DNA from: Verrucomicrobiota bacterium
GTDB taxonomy: Bacteria > Verrucomicrobiota > Verrucomicrobiia > Chthoniobacterales > UBA10450
Reading direction: 5' to 3'
NCBI GenBank assembly: GCA_003218785.1
Contig: QHOM01000024.1
Coordinates: 1-25,668, forward strand
DNA: 25,668 nucleotides
The notes under the pieces were generated by a model. It made no database searches and had not been told where the DNA came from. It saw nothing but the letters and a program-made list of their open reading frames with translations. The position numbers and the translations under genes were made by a program. Within the stretch, counting starts at the first letter, position 1; every line of letters begins with the position of its first letter. This document shows, piece by piece, positions 16,431 through 23,268 of the stretch.

Positions 16431-17338
16431 CCGTCCCAATTCGGCGCAGCGCTCTTGTTGATCGACAGGAGGAGGTAAAAGGAGAACACCGGCAATCCAA
16501 ACCACATCAGGAACAGCACCTTGAATTGCTGATTCACGCGCCGCCAGCTTGCGATCACCCCCCACGCGATTGCGAGAAACAGAAATGGCGAATAGGCAAG
16601 AAAATGCGCGCCGAGAAATGAAAGAACTTCGAATGGATGGACAGCAAACCCTTGTTCGACGCCTCCGCGCGATCGCAGATGTGTCAGCGTGATCCAGGCG
16701 TGCTGCGCGTTCCACACAATCGGCGGGACGGTGCAAAGAGCGAACATAGCGAGCAGGAAATATAAACCGGGCCGCGCAAATTCCCTTCTTAGGCGGGGAG
16801 CCAGTGCGAGGACGGCCAGGACCGAAACGAGCTCAAACGCGTTCGTATATTTGGACAGAAATCCAAGCCCAATCAACAACCCAGTCAGCGGCGAATACCA
16901 AGTGAAATACGGACTCTTTTCCAGTGCGAGCCAGAATGTGAACATCGCCGCCAGCCAGAAAAAAATCGACAAAGCATCGATCGTCATCAGGAATGCGCCG
17001 ATATTGAAGATCGGTGTGACATTCAAGGCGATGACTGCCGACAATCCGGCGGTCGCACTGAATAATCGCCGCGCAAAGTAAAACAAGAGCAGGCTCGTGC
17101 CCGCCGCGAGCACCGGACTAAAAAAGCGCACACCGAACTCATTTGCGCCGAAAACCGCGGTGCTGGCGCGCATGGCAAAAGCGATGCCCGGCCCTTTGCT
17201 GAAATAGGCCGGCGCGAGACGCTCCGACCACATCCAATAATGCGCCTCGTCAAATTCGAGATCGGTCGTTGGCAACATCGACAATCGAATCGCCGTCAGC
17301 GCGATGATGAAAAACCAAACCGCGCGGGTTGTCGTCAT
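16415..17338 (-). pseudogene. GT39/ArnT-like membrane glycosyltransferase, N-terminal part
   Basis: A polytopic enzyme that moves a sugar from a polyprenyl-phosphate carrier to an envelope acceptor on the periplasmic side. Starting at the ATG 17338 it has a first helix (WFFIIALTAIRLSML), the conserved loop DLEFDEAHYWMWS with the catalytic Asp/Glu pair, YFSKGPGIAFAMRAST and about eight more hydrophobic helices. It stops at TAA 16415-16417 directly after SAAPNWDGLWLA, a point where relatives continue through another helix; the rest is in a different frame. The ATG at 17338 overlaps the TGA of the PAP2 C-terminal frame (ATGA). The frame continues upstream to 17470, but that segment is an out-of-frame copy of the PAP2 end. 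As written in this sequence the enzyme would be truncated. Confidence 0.8.
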
Positions 17339-17610
17339 TTCTCGTGGCGCAAGTTTTTCACGCGGTCGTGGAACGAATCTTTCCCAGGCAAGTTGGAGAC
17401 GTGCCCTAAAATCAAACCCGGGTGCTGCGCATAAAGATTCGGCGCCCATTTTCGCGCCCCGGTCCTCCAAATCAGCTCGAACAATCCCAGCATCAGCAAT
17501 GCTTCACCAACGGCGAGAAACAGCGTAGCGATGATGTCGCTCGGCCAATGCGCCCCCAGATAAATTCGCGAATAACCGACTGCTGCGGTGATAATCCAGT
17601 AGAGCCAGGC
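17335..17610 (-). pseudogene. C-terminal fragment of the PAP2 phosphatase
   Basis: Too short and start-less to be called alone, this frame encodes AWLYWIITAAVGYSRIYLGA followed by HWPSDIIATLFLAVGEALL, the third PAP2 motif (SRxxxxxHxxxD) and last helix, then a basic tail ending KNLRHEK. Its TGA (17335-17337) overlaps the GT39 ATG. It is shifted one base relative to the N-terminal part. The middle of the domain with the PSGH motif is absent from the DNA. Confidence 0.75.
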
Positions 17611-17908
17611 TCATGAATTTCGGGCGCGCCTTTTGCAATTCGACCATTCGCACGCTTTCTACTTGCTTGGGCCGATGACGATCAAACGCGGACTTTAATA
17701 CACCGGTAAACAGTTCGGCGATCAGCAAAGACAAGAGTAAACATACAATGAAGGCGCGTGCTTTGAACCCGCCAAAGAAAAGAGCGCCAAGCCCGATCGC
17801 GATAAACAACGGCTTCCAAATCTCGCTGTCGCCGAGCGCCGCCATGAACAAGTCGAGCGCCGGACTCGTCCATTTTTCGTTGATGAGATGAAAAATCGTC
17901 TGGTCCAA
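17504..17908 (-). pseudogene. PAP2-family phosphatase, N-terminal part (PSGH motif missing)
   Basis: Begins MDQTIFHLINEKWTSPALDL, as usual for PAP2 membrane phosphatases that recycle undecaprenyl pyrophosphate or trim lipid phosphates. Two membrane helices (about residues 34-48 and 52-70) lead to the first catalytic motif KSAFDRHRP (about 72-80). After KARPKFM near 17614 homology stops, and the frame runs out of phase to a TGA at 17504. The expected PSGH motif is missing and the third motif appears only in another frame, so the product here should be inactive. The start is a TTG at 17908 that lies in the last unit of a heptanucleotide repeat. It is the first gene of the PAP2-GT39-GT2 operon. 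Confidence 0.75.
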
Positions 17909-17940
17909 GTTTTAAGCTTTAAGTGTTAAGCTCTAAGTAA
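17906..17940 (-). repeat. Heptanucleotide repeat containing the PAP2 start codon
   Basis: Five consecutive 7-nt units on the + strand follow YAAGNNN (17906, 17913, 17920, 17927, 17934). Read toward the gene, each unit ends CTTA and the last ends CTTG, whose TTG is the start codon. There is no Shine-Dalgarno sequence. Confidence 0.85.
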
Positions 17941-17960
17941 TCCGTACGTTGTGCGGGACG

Positions 17961-17995
17961 ACTTAAAACTGAAAACTGAAAACTTAAAGCTTCTT
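17961..17995 (+). repeat. Heptanucleotide repeat before the LolA-like gene
   Basis: Four 7-nt units ACTKAAA (17961, 17968, 17975, 17982) and a degenerate fifth, GCTTCTT (17989), end 4 nt before the ATG at 18000. With the PAP2 repeat it fills most of the 91-bp divergent promoter region; the central 20 bases (17941-17960) are not repetitive. Confidence 0.85.
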
Positions 17996-17999
17996 TTCC

Positions 18000-18665
18000 A
18001 TGCGAAAAATCGCCGCGCTTTTTTTGATGTTTCCGTTATCGATTCACGGCCAGGCCCCGCCCTCGGCGAAGGACATTCTGGCCTCGGTGCGAATGCTCGA
18101 GTCGCGACAGCAAATCGATCTGCAAGGTCAGCTTCGCGAAAATGACATCGTTGTCCCATTTCGCCTGACGCAAAACGGCCCGTTAATCCGGTATTCATTT
18201 ACTAACCCCAATGAGGTTCTGCAATTGCGCCTCGGAGAAAAGAGCTCGCGCCTTGATTTGGTAACCGGCGCTGGAACCGAAAAATTTGCGGCGTCGAAGC
18301 TCGAGCAAAAAATCCGCGGCGCCAGCCTTACCTACGAGGACCTCGCATTCAAGTTTCTCTATTGGCAGAACGCGCGTGTTTTAGGCGAAGAAAATGTCCG
18401 CACCCGCAATTGCTGGAAGCTGCAACTCCGCGCGCCTTCCCGCGAGTCCCAGTATTCCAATCTTCTGCTCTGGATCGACAAGGCGAGCGGCGCGCTGATG
18501 CGGATGGAGGGGTACGACTGGAACGCACAGCTTGCGAAGCGCTTTGAAGTCGTCTCCGCACAAAAGATCGACGATCGCTGGTTTCTGAAACAAATGCGCG
18601 TCGAAGAATTGCAACCCGGCACCAACAAGGTGCAATCGCGCACCTATTTGGAGATTAAGAAATAA
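18000..18665 (+). CDS. LolA-like outer-membrane lipoprotein-sorting protein
   Basis: A 221-residue exported protein: signal peptide MRKIAALFLMFPLSIHGQ, then a single LolA-like beta-barrel half-domain. Visible are AKDILASVRMLESRQQIDLQGQL, RLTQNGPLIRYSF, a middle segment FKFLYWQNARVLGEENVRTRNCWKLQL and LLLWIDKASGALMRMEGYDWNAQLAKRFEV, ending VQSRTYLEIKK. This pattern fits the LolA-like proteins often linked to RND-type exporters (Pfam LolA_like group) rather than classical LolA. It would bind a lipid or lipoprotein in the periplasm. No exporter gene is adjacent. The ATG at 18000 follows a heptad repeat. It converges on tpiA. Confidence 0.75.
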   Translation: MRKIAALFLMFPLSIHGQAPPSAKDILASVRMLESRQQIDLQGQLRENDIVVPFRLTQNGPLIRYSFTNPNEVLQLRLGEKSSRLDLVTGAGTEKFAASKLEQKIRGASLTYEDLAFKFLYWQNARVLGEENVRTRNCWKLQLRAPSRESQYSNLLLWIDKASGALMRMEGYDWNAQLAKRFEVVSAQKIDDRWFLKQMRVEELQPGTNKVQSRTYLEIKK

Positions 18666-18781
18666 GGCGAGCCATCCGTCTCGCCTCGCGAGAGGTGGAT
18701 CGAGTAGTCCCCTGCTCGATGCCAAATAATGCGCCTCCCGCGCCACATTTAACATCGCGCGACCGAGCGCGCGATCCACCT
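18666..18781. repeat. Multi-hairpin inverted-repeat element between LolA-like gene and tpiA
   Basis: Starts with GGCGAG/CTCGCC (18666-18685). Then a 10-bp perfect outer inverted repeat AGGTGGATCG (18693-18702) pairs with 18772-18781. Inside are ATCGAG/CTCGAT (18699-18704 with 18715-18720) and an 8-bp stem ATCGCGCG/CGCGCGAT (18754-18761 with 18768-18775). The stems overlap, so alternative folds are possible. It fills almost all the space between the two convergent stops. Confidence 0.6.
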
Positions 18782-18783
18782 TA

Positions 18784-19527
18784 TTAATCTTCCCGCGCAG
18801 CCTTTACGATCTGGGCGAAGCTGCGTGGGTCGAGGCTGGCACTGCCGACGAGGGCGCCGTCAATGTCCGGCTGGCTCATTAGCTCGCGCGCGTTCTCGGG
18901 TTTAACACTCCCGCCGTACTGAATGCGCACGCGCTCGGCTGTTATGTCGTCGGCCATTTCGCGCAAGGTGTGACGAATGAATGTGTGCGCTTCCTGCGCT
19001 TGTTCCGGAGTCGCGTTGCGCCCGGTGCCAATCGCCCACACCGGTTCGTACGCGATCACCGTTTCCTGAAGTTCCTTTTCGCTTAGGTCTTTGAGACTGC
19101 CCCGCAGGTGGATCGACAATATCTTTTCGACATTCCCCTTGTCGCGCTGCGCGAGCGTTTCGCCCACACAAACGATCGGGTGGAGTGCCGCCTCGTGCGC
19201 GGCACGCACCTTGCGATTGACGATCTCGTCGGTCTCGCCAAAAAGCGTGCGACGTTCGCTGTGCCCGAGCACAACGTAATGCACAAATAAGTCGCGCAGC
19301 AGCGCAGCACTGATTTCGCCGGTAAAAGCGCCGCTGCGTTCCCAATACATATTCTGCGCGCCCACCTTAATGCTCGGAGCGGTGGCAAGCGCCTCCGTAA
19401 CTTTGGCGATCGCCGTGAACGGCGGCAGGATCACCACCTCCACATCAGATATGTCGCCAATTTCAAGCAACAGCGATTCGACAAAGCGCGCCGCCCTCGC
19501 CTGCATCATGTTCATCTTCCATCTCAT
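18784..19527 (-). CDS. tpiA: Triosephosphate isomerase, N-terminus lost
   Basis: Interconverts dihydroxyacetone phosphate and glyceraldehyde 3-phosphate in glycolysis. Catalytic elements are present: GHSERR with the His, AYEPVWAIGTG with the Glu and loop 6, IQYGGSVKPENA and DGALVGSASL near the end. The start is abnormal: the frame opens MRWKMNMMQ, where the family has a beta strand of about ten residues and then NWKMN. The conserved Asn and the first strand are missing and the only ATG lies inside pgk's end. I infer loss of the original start together with the pgk stop near 19518. The third gene of gap-pgk-tpiA; overlaps pgk by 65 bp in a different frame. Confidence 0.9.
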   Translation of the reverse strand: MRWKMNMMQARAARFVESLLLEIGDISDVEVVILPPFTAIAKVTEALATAPSIKVGAQNMYWERSGAFTGEISAALLRDLFVHYVVLGHSERRTLFGETDEIVNRKVRAAHEAALHPIVCVGETLAQRDKGNVEKILSIHLRGSLKDLSEKELQETVIAYEPVWAIGTGRNATPEQAQEAHTFIRHTLREMADDITAERVRIQYGGSVKPENARELMSQPDIDGALVGSASLDPRSFAQIVKAARED

Positions 19528-20725
19528 TCAGTGCGGCCACGCCGGGCAGTTCTTTGCCTTCGAGCAACTCCAGCGAAGCGCCGCCACCGGTGGAAATGAA
19601 TGTCATTTTGTCGGCAAGTCCGGCCTGTTTTACAGCGGTCACGGAATCGCCGCCGCCAATGATCGTCGTCGCGCCCGATTGCGCGAGCGCTTCCACAATT
19701 GCCATGGTTCCCTCCGCGAAATCGGGAATTTCAAAGATGCCGACAGGTCCGTTCCACAAAACCGTTTCTCCTTTTGCGATTTCTTCTTGGTAAAGCGCAA
19801 TCGTCCCGGCGCCAATATCGACCGCCTGCCATCCGTCACTGATCCCGTGCTGCGCTGAGAGCCGGCTGGTATTTCGGATCGGCGCGCCGGCGCGAATTTC
19901 CTCCGCTTCCACGGCATCAATCGGAAGCAAGAATTTCACGCCGTGTGTCTCGGCAAGATCGAGAATTTCTCGCGCAAGATCGAGTTTATCGGATTCGACC
20001 CGGCTTGCGCCAACCGGGATTCCCTGCGCTTTCAGAAAAGTGTTCGCCATCGCCCCGCCGATCAGAATCACGTCGGCTTTTTCCATCAGTGCTTTCAATA
20101 CGCCGATCTTATCGGAAACTTTGGCTCCGCCCAAAATGACGACAAACGGCTTGGCCGGTTTGTTGAGGCCTTCGCCTAAATGTCTCAGTTCTTTCTCCAT
20201 CAGGAGACCCATCGCCGATTTTGCCACAAATTTTGTGATGCCCGCTGTCGACGCATGAGCGCGATGAGCCGCGCCGAACGCATCGTCCACATAAAGATCG
20301 CCAAGTTTCGCCAGCGCCTTCGCAAACACAGGATCGTTCGCTTCTTCCTCCGGCTGGAAGCGGACGTTTTGGAGCAGCGCGACATCGCCATTCTCCATGC
20401 GGCTAATGATTTTTACCGGCACCTCACCAATTGTGTCATGACTGAAGATGACCGGCTGATGGATCAGCGAGTGCAAATAATCGCCGATCGGACGAAGCGA
20501 ATATTTTTGAACGCGCTTTCCTTTTGGGCGACCAAAATGCGACACCAAAATCGTTTTCGCACCGTGCTCGCGCAGGTAGTTAATGGTAGGCAGGCTCTCG
20601 CGGATGCGCGTGTCGTCGGTGATGCGAATCTTTCCGCCGCGCATTTCGGTCGGCACGTTGAAGTCCACCCGCACAAGGACGCGTTTCCCGCGTACATCAA
20701 GATCGCGAACGGAGAGTTTCGGCAT
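19463..20725 (-). CDS. pgk: Phosphoglycerate kinase with read-on C-terminus
   Basis: Transfers phosphate from 1,3-bisphosphoglycerate to ADP. All signature blocks are there: VRVDFNVPTE, HFGRPKG, LLQNVRFQPEE, DAFGAAHRAHAST, ILGGAKVSDKIGVL, LWNGPVGIFEI, IIGGGDSVTAV and STGGGASLELLEGKELPGVAALNE. Normal enzymes end two or three residues after ALN; here the frame goes on for about 20 residues (EDEHDAGEGG and on) that are the tpiA sequence read in the wrong frame. So the natural stop is missing. The ATG at 20725 is 14 nt after the gap stop codon, in the usual operon order. Confidence 0.95.
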   Translation of the reverse strand: MPKLSVRDLDVRGKRVLVRVDFNVPTEMRGGKIRITDDTRIRESLPTINYLREHGAKTILVSHFGRPKGKRVQKYSLRPIGDYLHSLIHQPVIFSHDTIGEVPVKIISRMENGDVALLQNVRFQPEEEANDPVFAKALAKLGDLYVDDAFGAAHRAHASTAGITKFVAKSAMGLLMEKELRHLGEGLNKPAKPFVVILGGAKVSDKIGVLKALMEKADVILIGGAMANTFLKAQGIPVGASRVESDKLDLAREILDLAETHGVKFLLPIDAVEAEEIRAGAPIRNTSRLSAQHGISDGWQAVDIGAGTIALYQEEIAKGETVLWNGPVGIFEIPDFAEGTMAIVEALAQSGATTIIGGGDSVTAVKQAGLADKMTFISTGGGASLELLEGKELPGVAALNEMEDEHDAGEGGALCRIAVA

Positions 20726-20739
20726 TACTTACTCGTGCT

Positions 20740-21741
20740 CTACTTCGCCAGCAATTCGAGCAGTTCCACGCAACGGTTGCTGTAGCCCCATTCGTTATCA
20801 TACCAGCCGACGGCTTTCACAAACCGGTTGCCAAGCATGAGCGTCAGCTTGCTGTCAAAAATACAGGAGTGCGGATTACCAACGATATCCTGGGAAACGA
20901 GCGGCTCATCACTGTACTGCACGACGCCTTTGTAGGTTTTGTCTGACGCAGCTTCTTTGAAGGCAGCATTAACGGCATCGATCGTTGCATCCTTCTCGAG
21001 GACGGCAGTGAAATCAGTGACCGACCCATCCGGAGTCGGCACACGGAAAGCGCCGCCGTTCAATTTCCCTTTTAATTCCGGAATAACTTCGCCGATCGCC
21101 TTGGCGGCGCCCGTGGTCGACGGAATAATGTTGATCGCGGCCGCTCGTGCGCGCCTCAAGTCTTTATGCGGAAAATCCAGGATGCGCTGGTCGTTGGTGT
21201 AGCTGTGGATGGTGCTCATGAATCCATGCGCGACGCCGAACTTGTCGTTTAAGACTTTGGCCATCGGTGCGAGGCAATTCGTTGTGCAACTCGCATTTGA
21301 AACAATTTTGTGTTTCTCGGGATCAAAAAGAGCGTCGTTAACGCCGATGCAAATCGTCACGTCCGGATCTTTCGCCGGCGCGCTGATCAGCACTCGTTTT
21401 GCACCCGCTTTGCTCAAGTGCAGCTCGGCTTTATCACGGCTGGTGAAAAATCCGGTCGATTCGAGAACAACATCCACATTAAGTTTTTTCCACGGCAAGT
21501 TCGCCGGGTCGCGCTCCTTCAAGATTTTAATTTTATGACCCCGCACGCTGATGTTCTCATCATCGTAACCGATCTCGCCGTCGAACTTTCCGTGCACCGA
21601 GTCCCATTCAAGCAGATGGGCGAGCGTATGTGTGTCAGTTAGATCGTTGATCGCGCGAACTTGCTCGACTTGTTTTTGTGTCATCGCGCGAAGCACGTTG
21701 CGCCCGATACGACCGAACCCGTTGATAGCGTAATTTGCCAT
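20740..21741 (-). CDS. gap: Glyceraldehyde-3-phosphate dehydrogenase, type I
   Basis: Oxidises glyceraldehyde 3-phosphate with NAD and phosphate. The 333 residues are complete: NGFGRIGRNVLR for the Rossmann loop, INDLTD with the Asp that favours NAD, SNASCTTNCLAP with catalytic Cys152, HSYTNDQRILD, RRARAAAINIIPSTTGAAKA and WYDNEWGYSNR near the end. It is the first gene of gap-pgk-tpiA. The ATG at 21741 is preceded by an octanucleotide repeat instead of a Shine-Dalgarno sequence and is divergent from the GDSL esterase gene. Confidence 0.97.
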   Translation of the reverse strand: MANYAINGFGRIGRNVLRAMTQKQVEQVRAINDLTDTHTLAHLLEWDSVHGKFDGEIGYDDENISVRGHKIKILKERDPANLPWKKLNVDVVLESTGFFTSRDKAELHLSKAGAKRVLISAPAKDPDVTICIGVNDALFDPEKHKIVSNASCTTNCLAPMAKVLNDKFGVAHGFMSTIHSYTNDQRILDFPHKDLRRARAAAINIIPSTTGAAKAIGEVIPELKGKLNGGAFRVPTPDGSVTDFTAVLEKDATIDAVNAAFKEAASDKTYKGVVQYSDEPLVSQDIVGNPHSCIFDSKLTLMLGNRFVKAVGWYDNEWGYSNRCVELLELLAK

Positions 21742-21750
21742 AGAAAAGAT

Positions 21751-21819
21751 GTTAAGACGTTAGAACGTTAAAGAAGTTGAATCGTTAAACCGTTAAACAT
21801 CAAACATCAAACATCGAAC
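21751..21819. repeat. Two-period repeat between gap and the GDSL esterase gene
   Basis: Units starting GTT at 21751, 21759, 21767, 21776, 21784 and 21792 have a period of 8 (once 9) with consensus GTTARAAC. The last passes into three 7-nt units ATCRAAC at 21799, 21806 and 21813. The 8-nt side begins 9 nt from the gap ATG (21741); the 7-nt side faces the esterase. It fills most of the divergent promoter region. Confidence 0.85.
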
Positions 21820-21847
21820 GCAGGATTAAATCGTGGAGAGTTCTTTA

Positions 21848-22516
21848 ATGAAAATTCCGGTGGCGCTCTGTAGCGTACTTGCATCGATCCTGTGTGCGCA
21901 ATCTGCTTGCGCCACGCCCGTTTCTTCGCAAATGAAAACGATCCTTGTGCTTGGCGACAGTCTTTCAGGAGGATTTGGACTGAAGCCGAGCGAAGCTTAT
22001 CCGGCTTTATTGGCGAACAAGTTGCGCGCTGCCGGCCTGAATTTTCAAGTGACCACCGCCAGCCAAACTGGCGGCACGACCGAAGGAGGCCTGGAACGGC
22101 TCCCGGGCCATTTGAAACGCAAGATCGACATCTTCATTCTGGAACTGGGAATCAACGATGCCTTTCGCGGTGTGCCGGTCGATCAAATCCAAAACAATCT
22201 CCAGCAGATTATCGATAAAGTGAAAGCGCGAAATCCGAATGTGCGCGTAGTGATCGCGGGAATGCAGCTCCCAAATTTCGCATCCGACGACTACGTTTCG
22301 GCGTTCGGCAAAATGTTCGCCGAACTCGCCGCAAAAAACGGCGGCGCATTGGTCCCGTTCCTCCTCGATGGCGTGGCAGGCGATCCATCATTAAATTTGC
22401 CGGACGGCATTCATCCAAACGCCGACGGCCAAAAAATACTTGCCAAGAACGTCTGGCGCGTGCTCGAGCCAATCGCGTGCGAGACAGCCGCAGAGCCATC
22501 TTCCCACGTTAGATAA
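21848..22516 (+). CDS. GDSL/SGNH arylesterase-lysophospholipase (TesA-like)
   Basis: A secreted serine esterase of 222 residues. The signal peptide runs to about residue 23 (SACA-TP). SGNH blocks: block I VLGDSLSGGFGL with the nucleophile Ser, GGTTEGGLERLP for block II, LELGINDAFRG (block III, GxND) and LPDGIHPNADG with the Asp-x-x-His pair (block V). These fit E. coli TesA-type enzymes that hydrolyse short esters, thioesters or lysophospholipids in the periplasm. The ATG at 21848 is preferred over the GTG at 21833 because GGAGAG (21835-21840) sits 7 nt before it, one of the few clear ribosome-binding sites here. The HMA gene starts 7 nt downstream. Confidence 0.88.
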   Translation: MKIPVALCSVLASILCAQSACATPVSSQMKTILVLGDSLSGGFGLKPSEAYPALLANKLRAAGLNFQVTTASQTGGTTEGGLERLPGHLKRKIDIFILELGINDAFRGVPVDQIQNNLQQIIDKVKARNPNVRVVIAGMQLPNFASDDYVSAFGKMFAELAAKNGGALVPFLLDGVAGDPSLNLPDGIHPNADGQKILAKNVWRVLEPIACETAAEPSSHVR

Positions 22517-22523
22517 AGAAAAG

Positions 22524-22814
22524 ATGGACCCCGCAAGACCAAACGATCCCGACCCGGCCGATCCGTTTAATCCCGAACGCGCTGATCACACGCTTTTGGA
22601 AACGATCGAGATTGCAACCGAGGGCGAAGACTGCGACGAATGCGTGCGAAAGCTACGTGCACCACTCATGAAAATCAAAGGCGTGAAGAATGTGAAAGTT
22701 GATCTCGGGCATGAGCGCGTCGTCGTCACGTTTGATGCACGCAAGACGCATGCCCCTGATCTTCACGATGCAATCCTGAAAAGCGGCTACAAACCTGGAC
22801 TGAGGGCCGAGTGA
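22524..22814 (+). CDS. HMA (heavy-metal-associated) domain protein
   Basis: A 96-residue cytoplasmic protein. After an acidic, proline-rich lead (MDPARPNDPDPADPFNPERA) comes one ferredoxin-like HMA domain with beta-alpha-beta-beta-alpha-beta layout: IEIATEGEDCDECVRKLRAP with the metal-binding CxxC (Cys37, Cys40), IKGVKNVKVDLGHERVVVTF and ILKSGYKPGL. The motif lacks the usual Met of GMTCxxC, so metal preference (copper, zinc or other) is open. A copper chaperone or metal-handling role is the family norm; no P-type ATPase is adjacent. The ATG at 22524 lies 7 nt after the esterase stop, so the two form an operon; the frame is open further upstream, but that part overlaps the esterase. Confidence 0.75.
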   Translation: MDPARPNDPDPADPFNPERADHTLLETIEIATEGEDCDECVRKLRAPLMKIKGVKNVKVDLGHERVVVTFDARKTHAPDLHDAILKSGYKPGLRAE

Positions 22815-22816
22815 CG

Positions 22817-22873
22817 AATGTGGGAGCGGCCTTAGCGACGCGATAGTCGGGACACTAAGGTCCTTCCCACATT
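22817..22873. repeat. Inverted repeat between HMA gene and agmatine deiminase
   Basis: The 19-nt arm at 22817-22835 matches the reverse complement of 22855-22873 at 16 of 19 positions (AATGTGGGA...CCTTAG). The 19-nt loop contains GCGACGCGATAGTCGG. The right arm touches the agmatine deiminase stop codon. REP-like or bidirectional terminator; no T-run. Confidence 0.6.
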
Positions 22874-23268
22874 TAAACCGCTGGCTGTTGCTGGGTCAGG
22901 CAATGGAACGTGCCGAGGCCCCAGAGTAGTTCGCGGCAATCGATCCCCATGACACGACGATCGGGAAACAGCGTCTGCAAGATCGACAATGCAGTTGCAT
23001 CATTTGGATCGTCAAACGTCGGGACAAGCACGGAACTATTTGAGATATAAAAGTTCGCGTAGCTTGCGGGCAGGCGCAGGTTTTCGCGCACAATTTTCCT
23101 GGGCATAGGCAAGGTGACGACCTGGATCTTCCGCTGGCCGATTTTCATCTCGCGCAAACGCGCGAGATTTTCCTGGAGCAGCCCGTAGTTTTCGTCGTCG
23201 CGATCTTCTTCGACAACGGTCATAACGGTGTGCTCGGAAACAAAGCGGGTGAGATCATCCACGTGACC
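22873..23268 (-). pseudogene. aguA: Agmatine deiminase, C-terminal fragment
   Basis: Continues the enzyme in another frame: GHVDDLTRFVSEHTVMTVVEED with the conserved His and Asp, LRLPASYANFYISNSSVLVPTFDD, and the active-site Cys in GTFHCLTQQQP close to the end. A GTG at 23262 (the Val of GHVDD) opens the frame but is an internal codon, not a real start. The missing link to the N-terminal half is described under that entry. Confidence 0.8.

Noticed and set aside
16431..16736. Upstream extension of the GT39 C-terminal frame
   Set aside because: This stretch is the out-of-frame reading of the GT39 membrane helices; only the part below about 16430 has family character.
17339..17470. Upstream extension of the GT39 N-terminal frame
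   Set aside because: It is the PAP2 C-terminus in a different frame; the ATGA overlap at 17335-17338 marks the GT39 start.
17906..17995. CRISPR-like array in the PAP2/LolA-like divergent region
   Set aside because: Units are only 7 nt with no spacers; it is a simple tandem repeat.
18381..18779. 132-codon minus-strand frame over the LolA-like gene and the inverted-repeat element
   Set aside because: Antisense to a gene with a signal peptide and LolA-like pattern; the start lies in the repeat element.
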